Shown piece by piece: positions 35,052 to 43,937 of a DNA stretch of 64,000 nt (the first letter of the stretch is position 1; the number at the start of each line of letters is the position of its first letter). Both the position numbers and the translations under genes were made by a program. Source of the DNA: Meridianimaribacter flavus (GTDB taxonomy: Bacteria > Bacteroidota > Bacteroidia > Flavobacteriales > Flavobacteriaceae); the NCBI RefSeq assembly GCF_004366715.1, contig NZ_SOQZ01000001.1, forward strand, positions 985,588 to 1,049,587, given 5' to 3'. The notes under the pieces were generated by a model that saw only the letters and a program-made list of their open reading frames with translations, made no database searches and had not been told where the DNA came from.

Positions 35052-35930
35052 ATGACAATTCTAGACGGAAAAAAGATTAGTAACGATATCAAAGATGAAA
35101 TTGCTGCTGAAGTAAAAAAAATGAAAGCTAAAGGAGAAAAAGTGCCTCATTTAGCGGCAATTATTGTTGGTAACGATGGAGCAAGTTTAACTTACGTAGG
35201 AAGTAAAGTAAAAGCTTGTGAACGTGTTGGGTTTGAGTCCACTTTAGTTAGAATGTCAAATACAACTAGTGAGATTGAATTGTTAGATAAAATTGAAGAA
35301 CTAAATGAAAATCCAGATATTGATGGATTTATTATTCAGTTACCATTACCAAAACAAATTGATACTCAAAAAGTGCTTTTAGCTGTTGATCCTGATAAGG
35401 ATGTAGATGGATTCCATCCTGCAAACTTTGGTAAAATGGCATTGGATATGAGTACTTTTATTCCTGCTACACCTTTTGGTATTTTAGAGTTGCTCGATCG
35501 TTATGGTGTTGAAACCAAAGGAAAACATACAGTTGTAATTGGTCGTAGTCATATTGTTGGAAGACCAATGAGTATTTTAATGGGACGTAAAGGTTTCCCA
35601 GGAAACTCAACAGTTACATTAACACACAGTCATACAAAAAACATTACACAAATTACTTCTCAAGCTGATATTATCATTTCAGCATTAGGAGTTCCTAATT
35701 TCTTAAAAGCAGAAATGGTTAAGGACGACGCTGTTATTATAGATGTTGGTATTACTAGGGTTCCTGATGAGTCTTCTCCAAAAGGGTATGTGATAACTGG
35801 TGATGTCGATTTTGAAAATGTAAGTAAAAAAGCAAGTTATATTACACCTGTTCCTGGTGGAGTTGGTCCAATGACTATTGCTATGCTACTTAAAAATACT
35901 TTATTAGCTAGAGAAAGACACGTAGGTTAA
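35052..35930 (+). CDS. folD: Methylenetetrahydrofolate dehydrogenase/cyclohydrolase FolD
   Basis: Bifunctional one-carbon enzyme of 292 aa. The catalytic stretch YVGSKVKACERVGF contains the essential Lys, followed by GFIIQLPLPKQID and DKDVDGFHPANFG. The Rossmann part has GRSHIVGRPMSILM and the end has TPVPGGVGPMTIAML. The stop TAA is part of a TTAA palindrome shared with the convergent rluF stop. Confidence 0.97.
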   Translation: MTILDGKKISNDIKDEIAAEVKKMKAKGEKVPHLAAIIVGNDGASLTYVGSKVKACERVGFESTLVRMSNTTSEIELLDKIEELNENPDIDGFIIQLPLPKQIDTQKVLLAVDPDKDVDGFHPANFGKMALDMSTFIPATPFGILELLDRYGVETKGKHTVVIGRSHIVGRPMSILMGRKGFPGNSTVTLTHSHTKNITQITSQADIIISALGVPNFLKAEMVKDDAVIIDVGITRVPDESSPKGYVITGDVDFENVSKKASYITPVPGGVGPMTIAMLLKNTLLARERHVG

Positions 35931-36673
35931 GGTCTCCTTTTTTTAGATTGAAATGTTTTGGTTGAACCTTCTAGTAACTCATTAAGTTCACCCATTTCAT
36001 TTTGAGTAAGTTCGCGATAACTCCCAATAGGCATATCTAGCTTTATATTCATAATACGTGTACGCTTTAAGGTTCGTACTTCGTAATTTAAATACTCACA
36101 CATTCTTCGTATTTGTCTATTTAGACCTTGTGTTAGAATAATTTTAAATTCGTAGGTGCCAACTTTAGTAACCTTACATTTTTTAGTAACTGTATCTAAT
36201 ATTGGTACACCATTAGACATCCTATTAATAAAAGTTTGAGAAATAGGTTTATCAACCGTAACAACATACTCTTTTTCGTGGTTGTTGCTAGCTCTTAATA
36301 TTTTGTTTACAATATCACCATCATCTGTAAGTAGTATTAATCCTTCACTGGGTTTGTCCAGACGACCAATAGGGAAAATACGTTTATGATAGTTGATAAA
36401 ATCGATAATGTTATCCTTTTCAACACGAGTGTCTGTAGTACAAACAATACCAACAGGTTTATTAAACGCTAGGTAAGTGAAAGACTTTTTTTTGTTTTCT
36501 ATAAGTTTACCATCAACATGTACTTCGTCATCAGGACTAACTTTTGTTCCCATTTCGGGTACTTTACCGTTTATAGTAACTCTACCAGCATCAATAAGTT
36601 TATCGGCTGCTCTACGAGAGCAATAGCCAACTTCACTTAGGTATTTATTAAGACGTTTAAGATTATCTTCCAT
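35927..36673 (-). CDS. rluF: 23S rRNA pseudouridine synthase, RluF-like
   Basis: The protein has an S4 RNA-binding domain (LNKYLSEVGYCSRRAADKLI) and an RsuA/RluB/E/F catalytic domain with the Asp in GRLDKPSEGLILLTDD. IGSYRELTQNEM near the end fits RluF-type enzymes; the exact uridine is not certain. The ATG at 36673 was chosen over one six codons upstream because the upstream one lies inside the promoter (TATCTTTG at 36685-36678), leaving a predicted leaderless mRNA. The length is then 248 aa. Confidence 0.9.
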   Translation of the reverse strand: MEDNLKRLNKYLSEVGYCSRRAADKLIDAGRVTINGKVPEMGTKVSPDDEVHVDGKLIENKKKSFTYLAFNKPVGIVCTTDTRVEKDNIIDFINYHKRIFPIGRLDKPSEGLILLTDDGDIVNKILRASNNHEKEYVVTVDKPISQTFINRMSNGVPILDTVTKKCKVTKVGTYEFKIILTQGLNRQIRRMCEYLNYEVRTLKRTRIMNIKLDMPIGSYRELTQNEMGELNELLEGSTKTFQSKKRRP

Positions 36674-36677
36674 AGTG

Positions 36678-36685
36678 CAAAGATA
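36678..36685 (-). promoter_or_regulatory. -7 element of rluF, predicted leaderless start
   Basis: On the minus strand TATCTTTG ends four bases before the ATG at 36673, so transcription should start at about the first codon. Confidence 0.55.
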
Positions 36686-36693
36686 AAACAAGA

Positions 36694-37521
36694 TTAGGCA
36701 TCAATAAAATCATTGATATACGAAGTAACAGTATCGTTGTTTAAAGAGTGTCCCATGCCTTGAGTAGTAATTAATTTACTGTTTTTAAAACTACTTTTTA
36801 TAAGCAAAGCATCCTTGTAAGGGATAATTTGGTCTTGTTCATCATGAATTATTAATCCTTCGGAATTGTTTTGTTTGATGTATTCTGAAGATGAAAATTC
36901 TTCAGGTTTTACCCCAAAACGTTCTAGAATTATTGAGTTAATCTTGGTGTTAATACGTTGGTTGTAACCCATCATTTTTGTATACCTACCAAGAATATCT
37001 TTAAACTCTGAAGGTGCTCCAAGCAAGATGAACTTTTTTATAAAAGGAGTTTGATATTTGTACTGAAAGAAAATAGAAGCCATACCACCAACCGAATGCC
37101 CAATGATAATCTCGGGTTTAAACTTTAATACTGCTACATTAATAAACTCAGAATACAAAATCGCATTAAAACTTGTGCCTCCAGATTTTCCATGTGCTGG
37201 AGCATCTATAGCAATAATGTTATAGTCTTTCTTTTTTAGGTTAAGTATAAGGTTTTTCCAACGTGCAGAGTTGCTTTCCCAACCATGTAATAAAAGTATA
37301 GTTTTGTTTTTTCCAACCCAACGGTAAGTCATTATTGGGATGTTGTCGTACATCAATTCTTCTCTAAATGATGTTTCTAAAAATTCTGTTTGCTCTTCTG
37401 TTGCTTTTCCTTTTAAAGGCATAGAAAATAAAGCCAAAGCTCTATTGGCAGCAAAAGACTTCGATATGTAACTTAGCACGTTTAAGCTAAATCCTAAAAA
37501 TTTTGCAAGAAGTTGTTTCAT
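36694..37521 (-). CDS. Alpha/beta hydrolase
   Basis: A 275-aa alpha/beta hydrolase fold. The oxyanion region is LLLHGWESNSARW, the nucleophile elbow GHSVGG, the acid probably in HDEQDQIIP and the His in GMGHSL. The substrate cannot be inferred. The N terminus has a weak hydrophobic segment. It directly follows the cupin gene on the minus strand with no gap, so the two are co-transcribed. Confidence 0.88.
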   Translation of the reverse strand: MKQLLAKFLGFSLNVLSYISKSFAANRALALFSMPLKGKATEEQTEFLETSFREELMYDNIPIMTYRWVGKNKTILLLHGWESNSARWKNLILNLKKKDYNIIAIDAPAHGKSGGTSFNAILYSEFINVAVLKFKPEIIIGHSVGGMASIFFQYKYQTPFIKKFILLGAPSEFKDILGRYTKMMGYNQRINTKINSIILERFGVKPEEFSSSEYIKQNNSEGLIIHDEQDQIIPYKDALLIKSSFKNSKLITTQGMGHSLNNDTVTSYINDFIDA

Positions 37522-37881
37522 TTATTCTCTATTTACTAAATCCATAGAAAATGCTGGTAAGCAAATAGCTAAATATTCACAAGGTTCAGTAAAAGGATTA
37601 GAATACTGCACTCTTACGTTTTTGTTAATTTTTATGGATTGACCTGCTTTTAAAATTACAACTTCATTTTCAATTATAAATTGTTTTTGCCCTTTAATTA
37701 TAAACGTGTATTCGTCAAATTCAGGTGTTTGAAAAGGTTCGCTCCATCCAGGAGGAGCTGTCATGTGTGCAATACTTAGTTGCGAATTTCCATCGGTTGC
37801 TAATCCAAAATGTTCTTTAATTGTTTTTCCATCGGTAGTGGGAACTACAAAAGGAGAGTTTTGTACTGTGTAATTTTTCAT
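37522..37881 (-). CDS. Cupin-domain protein
   Basis: A 119-aa single-domain cupin with a beta-barrel core (GWSEPFQTPEFDEYTFIIKG, VILKAGQSIKINKNVRVQY). The classical metal-binding His residues are partly replaced, so it may bind ligand instead of catalysing oxidation. Its stop abuts the hydrolase start. Confidence 0.8.
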   Translation of the reverse strand: MKNYTVQNSPFVVPTTDGKTIKEHFGLATDGNSQLSIAHMTAPPGWSEPFQTPEFDEYTFIIKGQKQFIIENEVVILKAGQSIKINKNVRVQYSNPFTEPCEYLAICLPAFSMDLVNRE

Positions 37882-37949
37882 TTGTGTAAAAAGTTAACCA
37901 TATACAGCGTTGCTTATATAGTTATGTGCTATTGTTAATTGTTTAGGTG

Positions 37950-38924
37950 CTATTTTAGAGGTTTTCGTTTTATCATACCTCCTTTTAAGTCTTTTACCAA
38001 TCCCATTATGATAAAAGCATCTTTGTCTATTTTGTCAATTTCAGTGTGTAGTTTGGCGAGTTCTAATCTGGTTACTACTGTATAAATAATGTCTTTGTCA
38101 TAACTTTGCCCTTTTCCTCCATAACCGCCTTTTCCAGCATAAATAGTGCAGGCACGTCTTAACTTTTCAATAAGCATTGTTCTTAATTCTTCATGCTTTT
38201 CAGAAATAATAGTAACGCCAACATATTCCTCAACACCATCAACCACAAAGTCTACAGTTTTAGCAGCTGCTAAATAGGTTAAAATGGCGTATAATGCAGT
38301 TTCAATAGATAGTACGTAAGCACCAAATGAAAAGATGATGATATTAATAAGCAAAAGAACATCACCAACTGTTAGGGATAATTTTCTGCTTAAATAAATT
38401 GCCAATACCTCAGTACCATCAATAACACTTCCGCCTCTCATGGACATTCCTATTCCTAAACCAAGAAAAAAACCACCAAAAACAGCAATTAGTAGTTTGT
38501 CTTCAGTAATGGTAGGATATTCAATATAATGCACTACAAACCCTAGAAAGGCAATAGCAATAATACTTTTTATGGCAAACTTTAGGCTTAATGTTCTTGC
38601 TCCTAAGATAAGAAAAGGGATGTTGACCAGTATAAGCAGAAAACTTAATTCTATGTTTGTGATGTTTTCTAAAAGTAATGAAATACCTGTAGCACCACCA
38701 TCAATAAAACGATTAGGTAGTAAAAACCCTTTAAGTCCAAAACCTGCTGAAAACACACCAATAATGATAAAAATATACTCTTTAATGGCATGAGATAATT
38801 CTACCTGAAGATTTCTTACTACAGGTACAATTTGTCGTTTACTAAACTCGGTAGTAGTCTTTTGGCTAGCTTTGAGTCGTTTGCGAGCAATATCAACTAA
38901 TATTTTGGAAAAAAATGGATTCAT
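37950..38924 (-). CDS. YitT-family membrane protein (DUF161 plus DUF2179)
   Basis: A 324-aa protein. Five or six transmembrane helices lie between about residues 48 and 220, including LPNRFIDGGATGISLLLENI and MSMRGGSVIDGTEVLAIYLS, the hallmark of the YitT/DUF161 family. The soluble C-terminal DUF2179 domain has TIYAGKGGYGGKGQSYD. The family is widespread, but its biochemical role is unproven. Confidence 0.92.
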   Translation of the reverse strand: MNPFFSKILVDIARKRLKASQKTTTEFSKRQIVPVVRNLQVELSHAIKEYIFIIIGVFSAGFGLKGFLLPNRFIDGGATGISLLLENITNIELSFLLILVNIPFLILGARTLSLKFAIKSIIAIAFLGFVVHYIEYPTITEDKLLIAVFGGFFLGLGIGMSMRGGSVIDGTEVLAIYLSRKLSLTVGDVLLLINIIIFSFGAYVLSIETALYAILTYLAAAKTVDFVVDGVEEYVGVTIISEKHEELRTMLIEKLRRACTIYAGKGGYGGKGQSYDKDIIYTVVTRLELAKLHTEIDKIDKDAFIIMGLVKDLKGGMIKRKPLK

Positions 38925-38950
38925 TAATTAAAGTAAACCTAATTTAAATC

Positions 38951-39505
38951 CTAATTCCAATGAACAAAAAAGTATTTAATTTTTGCTGTGTCAGGAATTT
39001 GAGATTTTTCAATTTTTAAGTTCATGTCAAATCTCAAATTAGCTGGTAATTCTTTTTTATCAATTGTAAAGGATGCATTAATTTCATCAACCGAAATCAC
39101 AATAGAATTAATTAAATTATTAATTCTTGATACAGTGTAATTGTCTTGTATATCTTTAAAAGTACTTAGTGTTGAAATGTTTTTATCTGTTTTGAATCTA
39201 GAGTCGATAATTTGAACACTACCAATAGTTGATGTTGAGTCTAAAACTTGTTTAGGAGATAAAATCAATAATTTTTTACCACCTTTTTCAAACACTTCAA
39301 TATCACTTTTGTTTTCAATAAATTCATCACCTTTTATATAGTTTACAATGGAGTCATTTACAAATAAAGCTTCCAAATCTTTGACTTGTGTAGAGTCGGT
39401 AAGTAATCCAATATGTTGTTTGCTAACTTGAAAAGGGTCTTGTTCTTTTTTACAACTTGTTAGAACTAAAGAAAAAATAATAAGGTAAAGCAGGGATTTG
39501 TTCAT
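38951..39505 (-). CDS. Lipoprotein of unknown function
   Basis: A 184-aa lipoprotein (lipobox LTSC, then KKEQD). The mature part is charged, with repeated short beta-strand patterns and an Ile/Asp-rich middle, and ends IKYFFVHWN. No family was recognised. It lies between the YitT gene and the HerA-like gene on the minus strand. Confidence 0.72.
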   Translation of the reverse strand: MNKSLLYLIIFSLVLTSCKKEQDPFQVSKQHIGLLTDSTQVKDLEALFVNDSIVNYIKGDEFIENKSDIEVFEKGGKKLLILSPKQVLDSTSTIGSVQIIDSRFKTDKNISTLSTFKDIQDNYTVSRINNLINSIVISVDEINASFTIDKKELPANLRFDMNLKIEKSQIPDTAKIKYFFVHWN

Positions 39506-39554
39506 GGTTTTTGTTTTAATGTTATAGTGTTTTTTAATGTGTTGGTATTGAAGA

Positions 39555-41090
39555 TTATTTTTTCATCACTTTAGTAAGGATGCCAAAAACACTTCTAATA
39601 AACGTTGCGCTTGTAAGTACTTTTACAACCGGATTCATTCTATTGCTTCTTGTGCTCGAAGTTCTTCGTTTTGATTCAGCTTTTTTAAGTGCTTCTTTTT
39701 CTTTTCGAGCTTTTTCCTTAGCTTCTTCAGCCTCAGCACGCTCAATTTTTTCATTTAATATTTCATAAGCACTTTCTCTATCGATAGTTTCGTTGTATTT
39801 TTTAACCATTTTAGAGCTAGACAATAAGTTGCTCAATTCAGAATCGGTTAAAACATCCATTCTACTCATAGGTGCACGCATCATGGTTGCTGCAAGTGGT
39901 GTTGGTCTTCCTTTTTCATTTAATGCTGAAACTAATGCTTCTCCAGTTCCCAGTGAAGTTAATACTTCAGCAGTATCGTAATATTCTGTGTCAGGATAAT
40001 TTTGAGCTGTAAGCTTAATGGCTTTTCTGTCTTTAGCTGTAAAAGCTCTTAATGCATGCTGAACTTTTAAACCTAATTGACTTAGGACAGCTTCAGGAAC
40101 ATCAGTAGGGTTTTGTGTTACAAAATACAAACCAACACCTTTACTTCGTATTAATTTTACAATGCTTTCTATTTGATCTAATAAAGCGTCAGAAGCTTCA
40201 TTGAAAATTAAATGTGCTTCGTCAATAAACATGATTAATTCTGGTCGTCCAGTATCGCCTTGTTCAGGGAAAGTGGAATAGATTTCAGCCAAGAGACTCA
40301 ACATAAAAGTTGAAAACAGTTTTGGTCTGTCTTGTATGTCAGTCAATCTAATAATGTTTATGTAACCTCTACCATCATCAGCAATTCTAAGTAAGTCTTG
40401 GGTGTCAAAAGATTTTTCTCCAAAAAACAAGTCTCCACCTTGTTGCTCTAGTTCAACAATTTTTCTAAGAATTGCTCCTGTAGATGCTGTTGAAATTCGG
40501 CCATATTCCTCTTGAAATTCTTCTTTACCTTCAGAAGTGCAATATTGTAGTATTTTTTTAAAGTCTTTTAAGTCTAAAAGCGGAAGTTTATTATCGTCAC
40601 AATATTTAAAAATAACCGAAATGATTCCGGCTTGGGTTTCTGTTACATCTAAAATTCTTGAAATAAGTACAGGCCCAAATTCGCTAACGGTTGCTCTTAG
40701 TCTTACACCATCTTGTTCAGATAATGTCATTACTTCAACAGGAAATGATTTAGCCTCAAAAGGTAAACCAATAGCCTCATGACGTTCATCAATTTTAACG
40801 TGTCCAGGACTAGGTTGTGCTAAGCCACTTAAGTCTCCTTTAATATCCATCAATAACACAGGAACACCTTTTTCGCTCAGATTCTCAGCTAAAACTTGTA
40901 GTGTTTTTGTTTTTCCAGTACCAGTAGCTCCAGCAATAAGTCCATGTCTGTTCATGGTTTTAAGCGGAACATTTACATAGGCGTTTTTTATAGTTTCACC
41001 ATCCAACATGGCAGAGCCAAGTGTAATGAATTCACCTTTATTGGTGTTTCCTTCGGTAATGTGGTTAAAGAATTCTTCGTTTCTGCTCAT
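39555..41090 (-). CDS. HerA-like ATPase (DUF853 family)
   Basis: A 511-aa P-loop ATPase of the HerA/FtsK superfamily. Walker A is GATGTGKTKTLQ, Walker B is LIMFIDEAHLIF, and a conserved DVPEAVLSQLGLKVQHALRA follows. The C-terminal 80 residues are a Lys/Glu/Ala coiled coil and basic tail (ESKRRTSSTRSNR) that could contact nucleic acid. No NurA-type nuclease partner is nearby. The DUF853 group is common but functionally obscure. Confidence 0.9.
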   Translation of the reverse strand: MSRNEEFFNHITEGNTNKGEFITLGSAMLDGETIKNAYVNVPLKTMNRHGLIAGATGTGKTKTLQVLAENLSEKGVPVLLMDIKGDLSGLAQPSPGHVKIDERHEAIGLPFEAKSFPVEVMTLSEQDGVRLRATVSEFGPVLISRILDVTETQAGIISVIFKYCDDNKLPLLDLKDFKKILQYCTSEGKEEFQEEYGRISTASTGAILRKIVELEQQGGDLFFGEKSFDTQDLLRIADDGRGYINIIRLTDIQDRPKLFSTFMLSLLAEIYSTFPEQGDTGRPELIMFIDEAHLIFNEASDALLDQIESIVKLIRSKGVGLYFVTQNPTDVPEAVLSQLGLKVQHALRAFTAKDRKAIKLTAQNYPDTEYYDTAEVLTSLGTGEALVSALNEKGRPTPLAATMMRAPMSRMDVLTDSELSNLLSSSKMVKKYNETIDRESAYEILNEKIERAEAEEAKEKARKEKEALKKAESKRRTSSTRSNRMNPVVKVLTSATFIRSVFGILTKVMKK

Positions 41091-41181
41091 TATTCAAAAA
41101 ATTTCTATAAAAATACTAATCTAGAATTAATCCAACAGAAAATCTTTTTAACATTTTAACACTAAACTTCTAATAGTAACT

Positions 41182-41189
41182 TATCTTTG
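41182..41189 (+). promoter_or_regulatory. -7 element of queE, predicted leaderless start
   Basis: TATCTTTG ends five bases before the queE ATG at 41195. There is no room for a leader or a preQ1 riboswitch. Confidence 0.6.
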
Positions 41190-41194
41190 CGGCA

Positions 41195-41824
41195 ATGAAG
41201 ACAGAGACACAAATATTGGTTGATAAAGGTGAGATGCTTCCTTTAATGGAAGAATTTTACACTATTCAGGGAGAAGGTTATCACAAAGGAACAGCTGCTT
41301 ACTTTATTAGAGTAGGAGGTTGTGATGTTGGTTGCCATTGGTGTGATGTGAAAGAAAGTTGGAATGCAGACATTCATCCGCCAACTGAAACGTCTAAAAT
41401 TGTTGAAAATGCCGCTAAGTATAGTGACACAATAGTTGTTACAGGAGGTGAACCGTTAACTTGGGATATGACTGCTTTAACATCACAACTTAAAGCAAAA
41501 GGACTGAAAGTGCATATTGAAACATCTGGAGCTTATAAGCTAACAGGTACTTGGGATTGGATTTGTTTGTCTCCTAAAAAATTGAAATTGCCAACTCAAG
41601 AAGTGTATGATAATGCTAATGAGTTAAAAGTGATTGTTTATAATAAAGACGATTTTCGTTTTGCTGAAGAGCAAGCAGCAAAAGTAAATAAAGATTGTAT
41701 TTTGTACTTACAACCTGAGTGGAGTAAACGCGATAAAGTTGTTCCTGAAATTGTTGATTATGTAATGAAAAATCCTAAATGGAAAGTGTCGTTACAAACG
41801 CATAAATATTTGAACATACCATAA
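41195..41824 (+). CDS. queE: 7-carboxy-7-deazaguanine synthase
   Basis: Radical SAM enzyme of the queuosine/preQ0 pathway, 209 aa. The signature FYTIQGEGYHKGTAAYF leads to CDVGCHWCD, the CxxxCxxC cluster motif, with VVTGGEPLTWD downstream. Its product feeds QueC/QueF, which are not in this window. It is divergent from the HerA-like gene and convergent with the DUF2911 gene through a shared terminator. Confidence 0.95.
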   Translation: MKTETQILVDKGEMLPLMEEFYTIQGEGYHKGTAAYFIRVGGCDVGCHWCDVKESWNADIHPPTETSKIVENAAKYSDTIVVTGGEPLTWDMTALTSQLKAKGLKVHIETSGAYKLTGTWDWICLSPKKLKLPTQEVYDNANELKVIVYNKDDFRFAEEQAAKVNKDCILYLQPEWSKRDKVVPEIVDYVMKNPKWKVSLQTHKYLNIP

Positions 41825-41830
41825 ATAAAA

Positions 41831-41857
41831 AAAGCCTTGAGAAATCAAGGCTTTTTT
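41831..41857. terminator. Bidirectional terminator between queE and the DUF2911 gene
   Basis: The 10-bp stem AAAGCCTTGA / TCAAGGCTTT has a GAAA loop, with A-rich left and T-rich right flanks. Confidence 0.92.
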
Positions 41858-41873
41858 AGTGTTTCATATTTTT

Positions 41874-42407
41874 TTATTTCATTGGAACAGCAACTCTTAG
41901 AGTTCCCCAAGCTAAATGCATGCTACCTTCGTCGTCAAATGCTATAGAAAAAGCTTCAAGGCTTTTCTTGCCTTCGCTAACAGGAGCTTCAACTCTTGCT
42001 ACATCATTGTCTTTGTTATAACTGTAAGCTCCCCAAACATCAACATCAGAATTTATAATAATAGTCCAAGATTTTTCACCAGGAATAGTAAACAGTGAGT
42101 AAGTACCAGCTTTAACCTTTTTATCACCTACAGTAACATCTTTGTAAAACGTTATTTCAGTTGCTTCGTTGGCTCCAGTTCGCCAAACTTCTCCATTTGG
42201 AGCTAAAGATTGAACTGTTCTGCCTTTTAGTTGAGGTCTGCTGTAAATAACTTTGACAGTTTTTTCAGATACTCTATGGCTACTTGGAAATGCTGCTGCA
42301 TCCATAGGGCTTTTGTCAAGATCTTTAAAATCTTGAGCGTTCATACTAAATGAGACTAATAAAATTGCTAAACATGCTAGCTTGGATAAATTCATTACTT
42401 TTTTCAT
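41874..42407 (-). CDS. DUF2911 secreted protein
   Basis: A 177-aa protein with a signal peptide (ending FSMNAQ). The DUF2911 core shows VIYSRPQLKGR, GEVWRTGANEATEITF and GTYSLFTIPGEKSWT. The family is common in Bacteroidota and is a predicted beta-rich envelope protein without known function. Confidence 0.9.
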   Translation of the reverse strand: MKKVMNLSKLACLAILLVSFSMNAQDFKDLDKSPMDAAAFPSSHRVSEKTVKVIYSRPQLKGRTVQSLAPNGEVWRTGANEATEITFYKDVTVGDKKVKAGTYSLFTIPGEKSWTIIINSDVDVWGAYSYNKDNDVARVEAPVSEGKKSLEAFSIAFDDEGSMHLAWGTLRVAVPMK

Positions 42408-42500
42408 ACGTTGTTTTATTAAGTTTCTAAATTTAAGATTTCACTTATAAAAAATAGAGTTAAGATTGTTAATTTTTGTTAAACAAAAATCGTGCTAAGT

Positions 42501-43769
42501 TTATTGTTTAATGAATTTTAGAGACTGTCTTTGGAAATTATTATGGAAGTTTATAAAGTAAGTTCCAGATGAAAGTGCACTCACATCAAAGGTATAATGC
42601 TTTTCAATTTCAGTTGAAGTAATGATTTCTCTTGAAAGCTGTTTTATGTAAATTCCTTTACTATCGTATAGCTCAATTAGTAGATTGTCATTGTTGTGAA
42701 AGTAAATGCTAAACTCTAGTGTTGTGTCTACAGGATTATTTTTAATATGAATATCAAGTGTTTTTGAGTTGGATTCTACTTCGCTAATATTTAAAGAGGC
42801 ATCGGTAAATTTATAGATAGAGGTTCCTGAAGCATAAGCTAAAGCTGGACTGATAATGAAAATTCTATTTAGGTTAGAACCTACGTTTAGGTTTGTCCAT
42901 GTTTGTCCACCATCTACTGTTTCGTAAAAACCAGTAGTGTGTCCTCCCATCCAACCTTTATTTTCATTTATAAAACCAACCGCTTGTATTGAGGTTTCAG
43001 GAGCATTGTAGCTATTCCAATTAGTGCCAGCATCAGTAGATTTTATTAATTTCCCAAAATGTGGAGCCATTGATTCAACAGCACCAAATACAGTATCATT
43101 ATTACTTTCTAAGACTTGAAGTTTCCAAACATATTCTCCAGCAATATTGGAGTTGTAAATTTCATTCCAATTTAATCCACCATCGGTTGTTTTTAAAACA
43201 ACAGCTCCATTAGCATTACTTCCGCAAGCATAACCAGTCAATTCATTAATAAACTTAATTTCTACTAGTGCATTAGCATAAGCAGACATGTCAATGTATT
43301 GCCAATTTAAACCACTATCAGTGGACTTTATAATGTAAGCAGGAGTAAAATAGGCTCCACAACCATAAATTGTTGAACTACCTACAGCATTCAAACCACA
43401 AATAGCTTGAGGGTTTGGAGAGATATTGGAGACTTCAGTCCAAGTTGTTCCACCATCATTTGTTGAGAAAAATTTACCATTTAAAGTGCCTAAGAAACCA
43501 ATATTTTCATTAATGAATTCAATGTTTCTAAAGTAGTAGTTGCCACCTAAATCACTAGAACTAGCTTGTTCTATCCAAGTGTTGCCACCATCAGTAGTTT
43601 TAAAAATTGCTGCATAATAACCATTTGCAGCCCAACCAGTATTGTCGTTTATAAAGAAAACATCATCAAAACGTTGTCCATTTATGTTAGGAGTAATAGA
43701 AGTAGGTTGCCATGTTTGACTAAATAGTACAAAAGGCAAAAGGTAAACGAGTAGGCTTAAGTGTTTCAT
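42501..43769 (-). CDS. T9SS cargo with YCF48/BNR-like repeats
   Basis: The protein is 422 aa with a signal peptide (ending LFSQ). At least six repeats of the type TTDGGNTW / STNDGGTTW / STDSGLNW / TVDGGQTW form a beta-propeller of the YCF48/sialidase-like fold. The C-terminal 85 residues (IHIKNNPVDTTLEFSIYF, LSSGTYFINF, LKFIKQ) form a T9SS type A sorting domain. It is probably a secreted or surface-attached protein of unknown activity. Confidence 0.87.
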   Translation of the reverse strand: MKHLSLLVYLLPFVLFSQTWQPTSITPNINGQRFDDVFFINDNTGWAANGYYAAIFKTTDGGNTWIEQASSSDLGGNYYFRNIEFINENIGFLGTLNGKFFSTNDGGTTWTEVSNISPNPQAICGLNAVGSSTIYGCGAYFTPAYIIKSTDSGLNWQYIDMSAYANALVEIKFINELTGYACGSNANGAVVLKTTDGGLNWNEIYNSNIAGEYVWKLQVLESNNDTVFGAVESMAPHFGKLIKSTDAGTNWNSYNAPETSIQAVGFINENKGWMGGHTTGFYETVDGGQTWTNLNVGSNLNRIFIISPALAYASGTSIYKFTDASLNISEVESNSKTLDIHIKNNPVDTTLEFSIYFHNNDNLLIELYDSKGIYIKQLSREIITSTEIEKHYTFDVSALSSGTYFINFHNNFQRQSLKFIKQ

Positions 43770-43937
43770 TTTGTAAATATAAATAACAAAATACAGTTGA
43801 ATAACTTTTCTATTGATGATAATTTATAGTTTTTAGTTTCAATTTGTAATTTAAATGTTGATTATGTTTTTTATTTTGTAATCTTAAATGAATATTTGCT
43901 TCATAATATGTAACAACTGATATAAAAAAGAGAAATT

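Noticed and set aside
41090..41195. Possible preQ1 riboswitch before queE
   Set aside because: The -7 element lies five bases before ATG and no H-type pseudoknot sequence is visible downstream of it.
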